Source of the DNA: Neotamlana laminarinivorans
Lineage (GTDB): Bacteria; Bacteroidota; Bacteroidia; Flavobacteriales; Flavobacteriaceae
Reading direction: 5' to 3'
DNA: 64,000 nt
Assembly (NCBI RefSeq): GCF_020523925.1
Contig: NZ_JAJAPW010000005.1
Span: 156,217 to 220,216 of the forward strand
This document shows, piece after piece, positions 26,251-36,308 of the stretch. The notes beneath the pieces are model-generated. The model was not told the DNA's origin and made no database searches. It saw nothing but the letters and a program-made list of their open reading frames with translations. The translations under genes and the position numbers were made by a program. Every line of letters starts with the position of its first letter. The first letter of the stretch is position 1.

Positions 26251-27395
26251 AAATAGGTTTTATAACACCCGAATATCCGCACGAAAAAATTGCTCATGCT
26301 GCTGGAATTGGCACGAGCATAAAAAACCTTGCAATGGCATTGGTTAAAAAAGGTGTTGCTGTTTATGTGTTAGTTTACAATCAAAATGTTTCAGAAGTTT
26401 TTACCGATAATGGCGTTGAAATTCATTGTATCGCAAAAAAGAAATTTTCTTATTTAGGATGGTATTTCAGTCGTAAATACATTCAAAATCAAACTGATAA
26501 AATAGTTTCAGAAAAACAGATTTCTGTTTTAGAAGCACCAGATTGGACAGGAATTACCGCTTTTATGCGTTTTAAAGTACCATTAGTTATTCGTTTACAC
26601 GGAAGCGATGCCTATTTCTGTAAATTAGAAGGCAGACAACAAAAGTTTAAAAACTTTGTTTTTGAAAAACAAGCCTTACGAAAAGCTGATGCTTTTATAG
26701 CTCCTACAAATTTTGCAGGTGAAGAAACACGTAAAATTTTCGGACTAAAATCATCTAAAATAGAAACGATTTTTAACGGGGTATCATTAAGTGATTTTAC
26801 AAATGAATCGCCAGAAAATTACATTAAAAACACTATTTTATATGTAGGAACCATTATTAGGAAAAAAGGTGTTTTCGAGTTGGCTAAAATTTTTAATAAG
26901 GTAGTAGAACAAAACCCAGAAGCACAATTAGTTTTAATTGGGAGCGATAGTGCAGATATTAAAACAGGGCAAAAATCCACCTTTAGTTTAATGGAGAAAT
27001 TGTTTTCCGATAAGGCTAAAAAGCGCATGAAATATTTAGGAAAACTGCCGTACAACGACGTGCAACAACAAATAAAACAGGCTCACGTTTGTGTTTTTCC
27101 TAGTTTTGCCGAAACCTTAGGTATGGTAACTATTGAAGCAATGGCATTGCAAAAACCTGTGGTAAATACAAGCATTGGTTGGGCACAAGAATTAATTGAC
27201 GATGGTGAAAATGGGTTTTTAATTCATCCAAAAGAAACCGATTTGTATGCCGAAAAAATATCAGAATTACTTCATAATGAAGATTTATGTAGAAGTATAG
27301 GTGCGAAGGCAAGAGTTAAGGTTGCCGAAAAGTTTGATATCGATAAAATTGCCGATATTAATTTAAACTATTATAAATCGCTTTTAAAATCATGA
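26247..27395 (+). CDS. Family 4 glycosyltransferase
   Basis: A 382-residue GT-B enzyme: IGFITPEYPHEKIAHAAGIG at the N-terminus (glycine-rich acceptor loop), IRLHGSDAYFC, NGVSLSDF at the hinge, LYVGTIIRKKGVFELAKIF, and donor block PSFAETLGMVTIEAMALQKP with the two GT4 glutamates. The sequence is complete and of normal length. Overlaps are four bases at each end (ATGA), so it is tightly coupled to both neighbours. Confidence 0.92.
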   Translation: MKIGFITPEYPHEKIAHAAGIGTSIKNLAMALVKKGVAVYVLVYNQNVSEVFTDNGVEIHCIAKKKFSYLGWYFSRKYIQNQTDKIVSEKQISVLEAPDWTGITAFMRFKVPLVIRLHGSDAYFCKLEGRQQKFKNFVFEKQALRKADAFIAPTNFAGEETRKIFGLKSSKIETIFNGVSLSDFTNESPENYIKNTILYVGTIIRKKGVFELAKIFNKVVEQNPEAQLVLIGSDSADIKTGQKSTFSLMEKLFSDKAKKRMKYLGKLPYNDVQQQIKQAHVCVFPSFAETLGMVTIEAMALQKPVVNTSIGWAQELIDDGENGFLIHPKETDLYAEKISELLHNEDLCRSIGAKARVKVAEKFDIDKIADINLNYYKSLLKS

Positions 27396-28924
27396 TAGGT
27401 TTATTCCATAATGAAAATCATGTCGTTGAGGTTGTCGATTTGTCGTCGAAGAACACAATTGATATACCTTCGGATAAACCAACCAAAGCATTATTTCAAT
27501 TAGCCGAAATTTTCTCGGATCGAGTTCTAATTTGGTGTCATATAGAGCAAAAAGAAAACTTAAATATTGATGATTTTCAAGATATATTTTCCTTGAAAAA
27601 TATGATGTTATCTTATGGGAAATCTCAATATTTACCTAAAGCAATTGGTTTTGTTGAAGATTCTCCGTTTTTAAAAGTGAATAAAAATGTAAAATATCCA
27701 ACTTGGTTAATGAGTAGTGAAGTTGGAGCAATTCATGCATCCCAAGTTTTAAAATTTAAATCCATAATTAAATTAGACGCACCGTTTAGTTATGCATTAA
27801 ATTCCATGGCTAAATTAGGAATGAGTAACGGTTTGTTTTGTTATTCAGAGCCAAAATTATTATTGAATTTAGGTTTAGTTAAAGAGCGAAAAAAGGCATC
27901 AAAAACCATGCTTTTTAAGTTTGTGAAACAGCATTATAAATGGGTTTGGAGTTTCTTTTTAATGTTTAATATTACTTTTTTTAATAAGCAATTTCCGCTT
28001 TATGCCTTTTTTAAAAGTTTGTTTGTTAGTCAATTAAAAGGTTCGATTAAAATAGATTTAGAAGTCTTAAAAAGTAATAGTGCATCTGCTTCAAGTATCG
28101 ATGTTATTATTCCAACTTTAGGAAGGAAAACTTATTTATTGGATTTTTTAAATGATTTAAAACGGCAATCTATTTTGCCTAAAAAAGTAATTATCATTGA
28201 ACAAAACCCAGACGAAAATAGTGCTTCCGAACTCGATTATTTAAGCAATCAAAATTGGCCTTTTATAATTTGTCATAAATTTATCCATAAAACGGGGGCG
28301 TGCAATGCTAGAAATTTAGCGTTGAATGAAGTAGTTTCAAATTATGTGTTTTTTGCCGACGACGATATTAGAATTCAACCTAATTTTACCGATTTGGCAC
28401 TCAAAAAAATGCAAGCAGCTAATATTAAAGCGGTGACTTTTTCTTGTTTAAGAACCAACGATAAAAAACAAAATTTTAATGAGAAACAATGGAGTACTTT
28501 TGGTTCTGGTTGTAGTATGGTAAAAAGTACGGCTTTAAAAGAGTTGTATTTTAATATGGTTTACGAGTTTAATTTTGGTGAAGATGCCGATTATGGCATG
28601 CAATTAAGAAACAATGGGGTTGATGTTATTTATTTTCCCGAACCAGAAATAGTTCACCTAAAAGCTCCAATTGGCGGATTTAGAAAAAAGCACATAAATA
28701 TTTGGACAAAACAGGGATATAGCCCAAAACCGTCTCCAACAATTATGTACTATAAATTACAGCATAACACACTGCAACAACTTTTAGGTTATAAATTAGT
28801 GTTATTTTTAAAATATTATAAAAGTCAATCCATAAAAAACCCGATAATCTATTTTAAAACATTTAAAAAACAATGGCGCGAAAGTGTATTATGGGCAAAC
28901 AAATTAAACCAGATTAAGCAATGA
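27392..28924 (+). CDS. GT2 glycosyltransferase with an unrecognised N-terminal domain
   Basis: A 510-residue protein. Residues about 233-510 are a GT2 catalytic domain with IDVIIPTLGRKTYLL, IIEQNPDE, KTGACNARNLAL and the metal-binding ADDDIRIQP. Residues 1 to about 225 precede it and match nothing I know: alpha/beta-like at first, then a hydrophobic stretch WVWSFFLMFNITFF. The extra domain may be an inactive transferase or a partner-binding module. Overlaps upstream and downstream genes by four bases. Confidence 0.8.
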   Translation: MIGLFHNENHVVEVVDLSSKNTIDIPSDKPTKALFQLAEIFSDRVLIWCHIEQKENLNIDDFQDIFSLKNMMLSYGKSQYLPKAIGFVEDSPFLKVNKNVKYPTWLMSSEVGAIHASQVLKFKSIIKLDAPFSYALNSMAKLGMSNGLFCYSEPKLLLNLGLVKERKKASKTMLFKFVKQHYKWVWSFFLMFNITFFNKQFPLYAFFKSLFVSQLKGSIKIDLEVLKSNSASASSIDVIIPTLGRKTYLLDFLNDLKRQSILPKKVIIIEQNPDENSASELDYLSNQNWPFIICHKFIHKTGACNARNLALNEVVSNYVFFADDDIRIQPNFTDLALKKMQAANIKAVTFSCLRTNDKKQNFNEKQWSTFGSGCSMVKSTALKELYFNMVYEFNFGEDADYGMQLRNNGVDVIYFPEPEIVHLKAPIGGFRKKHINIWTKQGYSPKPSPTIMYYKLQHNTLQQLLGYKLVLFLKYYKSQSIKNPIIYFKTFKKQWRESVLWANKLNQIKQ

Positions 28925-29922
28925 AATTCTCGTTAATTGTTTGTACATATATGCGGCCGACGGCTTTATTATCGTTACTAGAATCGGTAAAAAAGCAAAC
29001 GCTTTATCCTGATGAAATTATTATTGTTGATGGTTCTATAAATAAAGAAACGGAGCAAACTTTAAAAGATAATGAGTTTAATAATCTTAGTTATTTTCTT
29101 GTAGATGATAAGCATCGTGGTTTAACCAAACAACGTAATTTTGGAGTAGCTCAAGTAGCAAAGGAGATAGATATTATTTGTTTTTTAGACGATGATATTG
29201 TTTTAGATTCTAATTATTTTGAAGCTTTAATTAGCACTTATAAACAAAAACCAGATGCTTTGGCAGTTGGAGGTTATATTAAAAATGAAGTGGTTTGGAA
29301 AAAAAACAACACTGCAAATAATCCCAATTTGTTTTATTTTCAAGGTTGGAGCAGGAGCGAACCATCGAGATTTAGATTGCGTCGAAAATTTGGATTGTTG
29401 CCAGACGCTAAACCAGGATTTTTACCAACTTTTGCACACGGCAGATCTATTGGATTTTTACCGCCATCTGGTAATATTTATGAGGTTGAATTAATTATGG
29501 GTGGTGTGTCATCTTATAAAAAAGAAGTTTTTAGTAAGTTGGCCTTTTCTACTTATTTTGAAGGTTATGGTCTTTATGAAGATGCCGATTTTAGTTTACG
29601 TTTAGCTAAACTTGGTAAATTATATGTAAATACACAGGCGCAATTAAGTCATTATCACGATGTTTCAGGACGACCAAATAAGTATAAATATGGTAAAATG
29701 GTGCTTAGAAATGGTTGGTACGTTTGGCGTGTAAAATATAATAAACCTAAATTTATAGCTAGAGTAAAATGGCATGCTACCGGGTTGTTATTAACAGTAA
29801 TTAGACTGGTTAATGTAATAACTACAAAAGATAAAAAGCAGGCTTTAACAGAATCATTTGGTAGAATAATAGGATGGTTTAGTTTGATTTTTAATAAGCC
29901 TAAACTTGATAATAAAAATTAA
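28921..29922 (+). CDS. Family 2 glycosyltransferase
   Basis: A 333-residue GT2 enzyme: FSLIVCTYMRPTALLSLLES, IIIVDGS, GLTKQRNFGV, and LDDDIVLD as the metal site. A long insertion of about 60 residues (rich in Arg and Pro, RFRLRRKFGLLPDAKPGF) follows the metal site, then GGVSSYKKEVF and YEDADFSLRL. It shares the acidic-triplet metal site with its upstream neighbour and may act in sequence with it. The stop overlaps the next ATG by one base (TAATG). Confidence 0.88.
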   Translation: MKFSLIVCTYMRPTALLSLLESVKKQTLYPDEIIIVDGSINKETEQTLKDNEFNNLSYFLVDDKHRGLTKQRNFGVAQVAKEIDIICFLDDDIVLDSNYFEALISTYKQKPDALAVGGYIKNEVVWKKNNTANNPNLFYFQGWSRSEPSRFRLRRKFGLLPDAKPGFLPTFAHGRSIGFLPPSGNIYEVELIMGGVSSYKKEVFSKLAFSTYFEGYGLYEDADFSLRLAKLGKLYVNTQAQLSHYHDVSGRPNKYKYGKMVLRNGWYVWRVKYNKPKFIARVKWHATGLLLTVIRLVNVITTKDKKQALTESFGRIIGWFSLIFNKPKLDNKN

Positions 29923-30662
29923 TGCTACAGATTTTATATACAATTGTTAAACACTATAAAGTGTTAGGAATAAGTGGAATCATACTTTTATTAAAAAGGA
30001 ATTTTAATTACTTCGAAATATTGAATGTCAAATTAAGAAATTATAAATTTCCTATTGAGTTGAGAAATAAAACAAGTGATTTAGGCGTGTTTTATCAAGT
30101 TTTTTTGGCACAGAGTTATCAACTTAATTATTATTTGGAACCAAAAGTTATAATTGATTGTGGTGCAAATATAGGTCTAGCAACTATTTTTTTTAAAAAT
30201 AAATTTCCTAAATCAAAAATTATCTCCATTGAACCAGAAGAATCAAATTTTAAAATGCTACTAAAAAACACAAAGCAGTATGAGAATATAATCTGTTTGA
30301 ATTACGGTATATGGAATAAAACCGCTAATTTAAAAGTTGAAAAAAACTCAGGGAATTGGGATTTTACTGTAAAAGAAGTACTTAATAAAGATAATAATAC
30401 TGTTTCAGCTATATCTATTAACGAAATTGTTGAGCGTTATGATATCAATCAAATTGATATTTTAAAAATAGATATTGAAGGTTCGGAAAGGGAACTTTTT
30501 AAAAATAACTGGGAAACATGGTTAAAATTAACAAAAGTGCTGATAATAGAGTTACATGATGGGTTAAAGCCAGGGGCATCAAAGTCTTTTTTTAAAGCAA
30601 TTTCAAATTTTGATTTTAGAATGATTAAGAAAGATGAAAATTTAATATTTTACCTAAAATAA
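29922..30662 (+). CDS. FkbM-family methyltransferase
   Basis: A 246-residue SAM-dependent methyltransferase. Motif I is IDCGANIGLAT at residues 78-88, followed by SIEPEESNFKML, and by DILKIDIEGSE, the FkbM signature. FkbM enzymes O-methylate sugars and polyketides. It is the third methyltransferase of the locus and lies among terminal-stage glycosyltransferases. Confidence 0.88.
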   Translation: MLQILYTIVKHYKVLGISGIILLLKRNFNYFEILNVKLRNYKFPIELRNKTSDLGVFYQVFLAQSYQLNYYLEPKVIIDCGANIGLATIFFKNKFPKSKIISIEPEESNFKMLLKNTKQYENIICLNYGIWNKTANLKVEKNSGNWDFTVKEVLNKDNNTVSAISINEIVERYDINQIDILKIDIEGSERELFKNNWETWLKLTKVLIIELHDGLKPGASKSFFKAISNFDFRMIKKDENLIFYLK

Positions 30663-30672
30663 ATATTGAACA

Positions 30673-31680
30673 GTGAAATTAGAACTATCCGTTTGGACAC
30701 ACCATTTAACACATTTAGTATATTCTTATTTTTACTATTGTAGAGCGAACAAAATAGGGGTTAATATTTCGTATAACCCTAAAATTAAATACAATTCGGC
30801 TAAATTAACGGTACATAATAACACTATTCTTTTCGATTATTCTGATGATACAAAGTTGATTGATGCTTCAGATAATTTCGACTATTATTTTAAGCGTTCA
30901 TTGTTAAAAAGGGATCAATCCTTAAATGTACATCCATTAAATTTTAATGTTCCTCTGGCTTATAAAAGTTATCAGCTTTTGTTAAAATTAAATAAAGATT
31001 TGGTGTTTCATAAATTTAATAGAACAGAAATAGGTAGAGCTTTAGATGTTTTTGGTTGGTTTACAAACTCAGGGCATGGAACTCTTGATGTTAAAAATTA
31101 TCCTAAAACAGTTTCCGATTTTGGTGGAAAAATCATTTATTATACCCGATTGTGGAATCCTGATAATAATCCTAACCCCGATGAAAAAGAGCGGAGAACC
31201 ATACAAAATGAATTTAGAATTAATGCATGTAGATTATTAAAAAAGGAATTTAACAACGTGGAGGTTGGTTTGTATGCAGATGATTTATCAAATAAATTAG
31301 CCTTAGATTTAGTACTACCATCTTCAAAATCGGATAAAAAGAGTTATTTAAAAAAATTGTCGAAATTTAATATAGGTATTGCGGACGATGGTTTAAAAAA
31401 TACTCCAGGTTGGAAAATTGGAGAGTATTTACTATTTGGTAAAGCAGTTGTAACAACACCTTTAAACGTTTGTATTGATGACTTTTATGAAGGTGTAAAT
31501 TATTCAAAAGTATCTTCTCGTTCGGCTTACAACGAAATTCCCGATAAAATTGAGTATTTGTTGCAAAATAAAAACTATTTAAAAATGTGTGAAGCTAATT
31601 TTATTTGGAGTAAAAATTATATCCATCCTAAAAACTATTTGGCGCGTATTTTAAAAGTTACCGAATTATCTGAAGAATAA
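30673..31680 (+). CDS. Probable GT-B glycosyltransferase, N-terminal half diverged
   Basis: A 335-residue protein. The C-terminal half has GIADDGLKNTPGWKIGEYLLFG and a following AVVTTPLNV block like the donor side of GT-B enzymes, then a typical closing region of short helices. The N-terminal half (LTVHNNTILFDYSDD) lacks the usual glycine-rich loop. The start is GTG at 30,673; no ATG is available nearby. Its position between the FkbM methyltransferase and a GT4 gene supports glycan transfer, but donor and linkage are unknown. Confidence 0.6.
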   Translation: MKLELSVWTHHLTHLVYSYFYYCRANKIGVNISYNPKIKYNSAKLTVHNNTILFDYSDDTKLIDASDNFDYYFKRSLLKRDQSLNVHPLNFNVPLAYKSYQLLLKLNKDLVFHKFNRTEIGRALDVFGWFTNSGHGTLDVKNYPKTVSDFGGKIIYYTRLWNPDNNPNPDEKERRTIQNEFRINACRLLKKEFNNVEVGLYADDLSNKLALDLVLPSSKSDKKSYLKKLSKFNIGIADDGLKNTPGWKIGEYLLFGKAVVTTPLNVCIDDFYEGVNYSKVSSRSAYNEIPDKIEYLLQNKNYLKMCEANFIWSKNYIHPKNYLARILKVTELSEE

Positions 31681-31682
31681 CA

Positions 31683-32801
31683 ATGACCTTCGTAATCATC
31701 ACACATGTTAAACACAAATTTCAAGGACAAAGCATTTTTGGGTATGCGCCTTATGTTCGTGAAATGAATATTTGGTTAAAACATGTAGATGAAGTTATTA
31801 TTGTTGCACCAAAAACGTCTGAAGCTATTTCTAAAATTGATATTGCATATCAGCATAAAAATATAAAGTTTGTAGGAATTCCAGCCATTCAGTTTACAAG
31901 TTTAAAGTATGCCTTTTCGGCAATATTTAAGCTGCCTAAAATTGTATGGGCCATTTTTAAAGCAAGTAAAAAAGCCAATCATTTACATTTGCGATGCCCT
32001 GGAAATATTGGGTTGTTCGGGTGTTTGGTGCAAATGGTTTTTCCTAAAATACCTAAAACAGCAAAATATGCGGGGAACTGGGATCCAAAGTCTAGTCAAC
32101 CATTAAGTTATAAGCTTCAAAAAAAGATTTTGAGCAGTACCTTGTTAACCAAAAATATGCAGGTTTTAGTTTATGGAAAATGGCCAAATCAAACCAAAAA
32201 CATTAAACCTTTTTTCACGGCGACTTTTACAGAAAATGAAATTGAAGCATCATTAATTCGCCAATATACTTCTGGTTTAAAATTTGTCTTTTTAGGCAGT
32301 TTAGTGTCCGGGAAACGCCCGTTATTAGCGATAAAAATTGTTGAATTGTTAATTGAAAAAGGATTCAATGTATCTTTTGATTTGTACGGTGAAGGCATTT
32401 TAAAAGAAGAATTACAACTTTATGTTGAAGCACAAGGTTTATCAGAACATATCAAACTATTAGGAAATCGAGATAAAAATGTTGTAAAGGAAGCTTTAAA
32501 GGAAGCTCATTTCTTAATTTTACCTTCAAAATCTGAAGGATGGCCAAAAGCTTTGGCTGAAGCTATGTTTTTTGGAGCGATTCCTATTTCAACCACAATT
32601 TCTTGTGTGCCTTATATGTTAGATGAAGGTAATCGAGGTATTTTAATTAGTCCCGATGAAAAATCTGCGGTCAATAAAATTGAATCGCTTTTAAATACAC
32701 CCACAGTACTTCAAGAAATGTCTAAATTAGCATCAAAATGGTCGCAAAACTACACTTTAAACACTTTTGAGACCGAGATTGTTAAATTATTACAGGCATA
32801 A
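31683..32801 (+). CDS. Family 4-like glycosyltransferase
   Basis: A 372-residue GT-B enzyme. The donor half has FVFLGSLVSGKRPLLAI, DLYGEGILKEEL, and LPSKSEGWPKALAEAMFFGA with GT4 glutamates. The N-terminal domain reads FVIITHVKHKFQGQ and HLRCPGNIG. It starts two bases after the upstream stop and ends immediately before the next ATG. Specificity unknown. Confidence 0.87.
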   Translation: MTFVIITHVKHKFQGQSIFGYAPYVREMNIWLKHVDEVIIVAPKTSEAISKIDIAYQHKNIKFVGIPAIQFTSLKYAFSAIFKLPKIVWAIFKASKKANHLHLRCPGNIGLFGCLVQMVFPKIPKTAKYAGNWDPKSSQPLSYKLQKKILSSTLLTKNMQVLVYGKWPNQTKNIKPFFTATFTENEIEASLIRQYTSGLKFVFLGSLVSGKRPLLAIKIVELLIEKGFNVSFDLYGEGILKEELQLYVEAQGLSEHIKLLGNRDKNVVKEALKEAHFLILPSKSEGWPKALAEAMFFGAIPISTTISCVPYMLDEGNRGILISPDEKSAVNKIESLLNTPTVLQEMSKLASKWSQNYTLNTFETEIVKLLQA

Positions 32802-33878
32802 ATGCGGGTTTTACAACTAATAGATTCTTTAGAGACTGGTGGAGCAGAACGTGTTGCTGTTAATTTAGCCAATGCATTAGCTAAAGAAACTAAATTTTCT
32901 GCCATTTGTGCAACACGAAAAGAAGGTTTATTAAAAAATGAAATTAACCCAGAAGTTCATTACCTTTTTCTTGGCAAAACAAAAGCGATAGATATTGCTG
33001 CTATAAAAAAAATGATTTCGTATATAAAAACGAATCAAATTGAAATTATTCATGCGCATTCTTCCTCTTTTTTCTTAGCTAGCATAATAAGGTTGTTTAA
33101 TAAAAGTTTAAAAATAGTATGGCACGATCATTATGGAAATGCCGAGTTTTTAAGCGAACGAAAACATAATGTTTTAAAAGTATGTTCAAAATTGTTTTCT
33201 CATATTTTTGCAGTAAATACCACTTTAGAAATTTGGATAAAAACGAATATAAAACATAAAAGTGTATCGTATTTGCCTAATTTCGCAACCTTAAATACCA
33301 CGTTAAAAATAACCGATTTAAAAGGACAAACGGGAAAACGAGTGGTATGCTTAGCTAATTTTAGAGAACAAAAAGATCATATTACGCTAATTAAAGCATT
33401 TAAAACAGTTACAGAAATACATGAAAATTGGACATTACATTGTATCGGTAAAAGTTTTAACGACGATTATTTCAATAGGGTTAAATCTGAAATCCAAAAG
33501 CAAGATCTTGAAAACAATGTGTTTTTATATAAGCAAAAACCCGATGTTTATCATATTTTAAAACAGTGTGAAATAGGAGTACTGTCTTCAGTATCTGAAG
33601 GGTTACCCATTGCACTTTTAGAGTATGGTATTGCTAACTTAGCTGTTGTGGCAACCGATGTTGGTGAAATAGGAAATGTGGTTTCAAATAAAAAAAATGC
33701 GAGCTTAGTTTCACCAAATTCTGTAGAAGAGATTTCGAAAGCAATTTTAATGTATATTGAAAACGAAGCTTTAAAACAAGAACACAGCTCCGCATTTTCA
33801 AAACATATTGAAGCAAATTATTCTGAGAATTCTCAAATTAAAACAATAATAAACACGTATAAACAAATTCTTTATTGA
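32802..33878 (+). CDS. Family 4 glycosyltransferase
   Basis: A 358-residue GT4 enzyme with the standard opening VLQLIDSLETGGAERVAVNL, IIHAHSSSF, VWHDHYG, and C-terminal donor block SSVSEGLPIALLEYGIA with VVATDVGEIG. It is complete. Its stop overlaps the TTG start of the ligase/polymerase gene (TTGA), which indicates coupled translation. Confidence 0.92.
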   Translation: MRVLQLIDSLETGGAERVAVNLANALAKETKFSAICATRKEGLLKNEINPEVHYLFLGKTKAIDIAAIKKMISYIKTNQIEIIHAHSSSFFLASIIRLFNKSLKIVWHDHYGNAEFLSERKHNVLKVCSKLFSHIFAVNTTLEIWIKTNIKHKSVSYLPNFATLNTTLKITDLKGQTGKRVVCLANFREQKDHITLIKAFKTVTEIHENWTLHCIGKSFNDDYFNRVKSEIQKQDLENNVFLYKQKPDVYHILKQCEIGVLSSVSEGLPIALLEYGIANLAVVATDVGEIGNVVSNKKNASLVSPNSVEEISKAILMYIENEALKQEHSSAFSKHIEANYSENSQIKTIINTYKQILY

Positions 33879-35236
33879 ACAATTTTAGTTACATAAAAAA
33901 AATAGGATTTCATGTGTTATTGGGTTTAGCTATTTATGCAGTTTCTTTTTTATCTAAAGTGTATTTATTTGCAATTTGCGTGTATTTTGCAAATCAAATT
34001 TTAACAGCAAAACCTTCTCAAAAACCAGTACAAGTTTTGTTGGCATGCGCTTATGTTGTAGGTTCAGAAGTTTTTATTAGAATGACTGGTGGAAATTTCT
34101 TGTACGAGGCGTCTAAATATTTGGTTATTTTATTTGTCTTTATGGGGCTTTTTACTACCAGATTGCCAAGTCAACCTATTGGGTATATCATGTATTTATT
34201 TTTGCTGCTACCTGGTATTATTGTAGCCGGACTTAACTCTAGTCCTGGGTCTAATTTAAGAACCGACATAGCCTTTAACCTTAGTGGCCCCGTTTGTTTA
34301 GGTATTGTTGCTTTATTTTGTTATAAACGAAAAATTAGCTTTCAAAATTTAAATATAGTCTTGTTATATATGGCATTACCGTTAGTGTCCATGACTGTTT
34401 ATTTGTTTTTTTATACCCCAGATGTAAGAGCAACTGTTACTGGTACCGGATCGAATTTTGCTGCTTCTGGTGGTTTTGGACCCAATCAAGTATCAACTGT
34501 TTTGGGGTTAGGAATGTTTGTGCTCACGGCTCGTTTTTTTATGTTATCTCCCAACCTATTTCTTAAAATAATTTCGGGTGTAATTTTGGCAGCCATGAGT
34601 TTTAGAGGTGTTGTTACCTTTAGTCGTGGTGGTATTTTAACAGCGTTGTTTATGATTGCCGCTTATTTGTTTTTTTACTTTAAAAAAGTAAATATAAAAG
34701 CTAAATTTAGAATTACAAGGTTGGTGGTTATTTTTACAGCCTTGGCTTTATCGGTTTGGTTAATTTCGTCCTTACAAACAGGAGGTTTAATTGAAAATAG
34801 ATACGCAAACCGAGACGCTTTAGGTAGAGAAAAAGAAGATGTTACAACAGGACGGAGTGATTTAATATCGTTTGAGTTTAACGAATTTTTAAATAATCCT
34901 GTTTTTGGGGTTGGAGTTGGAAAAATAAAAGTGCTTCGTGAACAGAAAGAAGGACTCTTAGCGGCTTCTCACAACGAGGTAAGTAGAATTTTAGCAGAAC
35001 ATGGTTTATTTGGTGTTTTTGCCTTTTTAATTTTGTTATTAGCTCCGATGGTTCTTCGATTTAAAAATAAGAATAATGTATTCTTTTATTCCTTTTATTT
35101 ATTTTGGTTTTTAACAGTAAACCATTCGGCAATGCGTATTGCAGCTCCGGCTTTTGTGTATGGATTGTGTTTATTAGATGTGCGTTTTAAAACTAAACGT
35201 AAACTTAAATTACCAGTTAGAAAATCATTAAAATAA
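33875..35236 (+). CDS. O-antigen ligase/polymerase family membrane protein
   Basis: A 453-residue protein with 10 or more predicted helices. The Wzy_C/WaaL-type periplasmic loop near residues 330-380 shows FNEFLNNPVFGVGVGKIK and ASHNEVSRILAEHGLFG, the GxGxG and SHNxxxxxLxExG pattern of this family. Because export is by an ABC system, which normally does not need Wzy, a ligase role (attaching the polymer to lipid A-core or another acceptor) is more likely than polymerase; sequence alone cannot settle it. The start is TTG at 33,875. Confidence 0.85.
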   Translation: MNNFSYIKKIGFHVLLGLAIYAVSFLSKVYLFAICVYFANQILTAKPSQKPVQVLLACAYVVGSEVFIRMTGGNFLYEASKYLVILFVFMGLFTTRLPSQPIGYIMYLFLLLPGIIVAGLNSSPGSNLRTDIAFNLSGPVCLGIVALFCYKRKISFQNLNIVLLYMALPLVSMTVYLFFYTPDVRATVTGTGSNFAASGGFGPNQVSTVLGLGMFVLTARFFMLSPNLFLKIISGVILAAMSFRGVVTFSRGGILTALFMIAAYLFFYFKKVNIKAKFRITRLVVIFTALALSVWLISSLQTGGLIENRYANRDALGREKEDVTTGRSDLISFEFNEFLNNPVFGVGVGKIKVLREQKEGLLAASHNEVSRILAEHGLFGVFAFLILLLAPMVLRFKNKNNVFFYSFYLFWFLTVNHSAMRIAAPAFVYGLCLLDVRFKTKRKLKLPVRKSLK

Positions 35237-35240
35237 ATAT

Positions 35241-36254
35241 ATGAAGCACATTCTTTATATAGGAAATCAGATTAATAGCAAGTCAAAATCTAATGTATCA
35301 ACAATAGATATATTGTCCGGGTTGCTAAGAAAAGAAGGGTTTAAAGTTGTTTCAGCTTCAAATAAGGTTAACATTATAAATAGGTTACTCCATATGCTTT
35401 TTGTGTGTTGGAAATATCGAAAAACAACAGATTATGTTTTAATTGATACTTATAGTACATTAAATTTTTATTATGCACTGTTTGTTAGTCAATTGTGTAG
35501 GTTTATAAAACTAAAATATATTCCAATTTTGCACGGAGGTAAGCTTGCTGGTAGGCTTCAATATTCACCTAAACTTTCAAAAGCTATATTTAAAAACGCG
35601 TATAAAAATGTTGCGCCTTCTGGTTTTATTCAAAGTGAATTTTTGCAAAAAGGCTATCAGAATATTATCTGCATTCCAAATGTTATTGAACTAGAAAAGT
35701 ATTCATTTAAAAATAGAAAAATAATACACCCTAAGTTATTATGGGTGCGATCTTTTTCAAAAATTTATAATCCTAAATTAGCAGTTTACATACTTAAGGC
35801 CTTAATTAACGATGGAATAAATGCTGAGCTCTGTATGGTTGGTCCTGATACAGATGGTTCTTTAAAAGAAACCAAAGAGCTGGCTAAAAAAGAAGGATTA
35901 AATATTTGTTTTACTGGTAAATTAACAAAAAAAGAATGGATAGCTCTTTCTGAAGATTATAACATTTTTATAAATACTACAAATTTTGATAACATGCCAG
36001 TTAGTGTTATAGAGGCTATGGCACTTGGTTTGCCCGTAATATCAACAAATGTTGGGGGGATGCCATTTTTAATAGAACACAATAAAACAGGAATTTTGGT
36101 AAAACCAGAGTTAACAGAACCTTTTGTTGAAGCTATTAAAATATTATTTAATAATGAAGAATTAAAAGATGATTTAGTAAAAAATGCAAGATTTCAAGTA
36201 ACAAATTATAGTTGGGATATTGTTAAAAATATGTGGGTCAATCTATTAGATTAA
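35241..36254 (+). CDS. Family 4 glycosyltransferase
   Basis: A 337-residue GT-B enzyme. N-terminal HILYIGNQI, ILHGGKLAGRLQ and NVAPSGFIQSEFL; C-terminal LCMVGPDTDG, NICFTGKL, and TTNFDNMPVSVIEAMALG with VISTNVGGMPFLI. It is slightly short for the family because the N-terminal domain is compact. It is the last transferase before the initiating enzyme, and a 54-base gap follows. Confidence 0.9.
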   Translation: MKHILYIGNQINSKSKSNVSTIDILSGLLRKEGFKVVSASNKVNIINRLLHMLFVCWKYRKTTDYVLIDTYSTLNFYYALFVSQLCRFIKLKYIPILHGGKLAGRLQYSPKLSKAIFKNAYKNVAPSGFIQSEFLQKGYQNIICIPNVIELEKYSFKNRKIIHPKLLWVRSFSKIYNPKLAVYILKALINDGINAELCMVGPDTDGSLKETKELAKKEGLNICFTGKLTKKEWIALSEDYNIFINTTNFDNMPVSVIEAMALGLPVISTNVGGMPFLIEHNKTGILVKPELTEPFVEAIKILFNNEELKDDLVKNARFQVTNYSWDIVKNMWVNLLD

Positions 36255-36308
36255 CTTAAGTTATTGTATAAATACTCTTATATTTACAACGATTTATTTT
36301 AATATATC

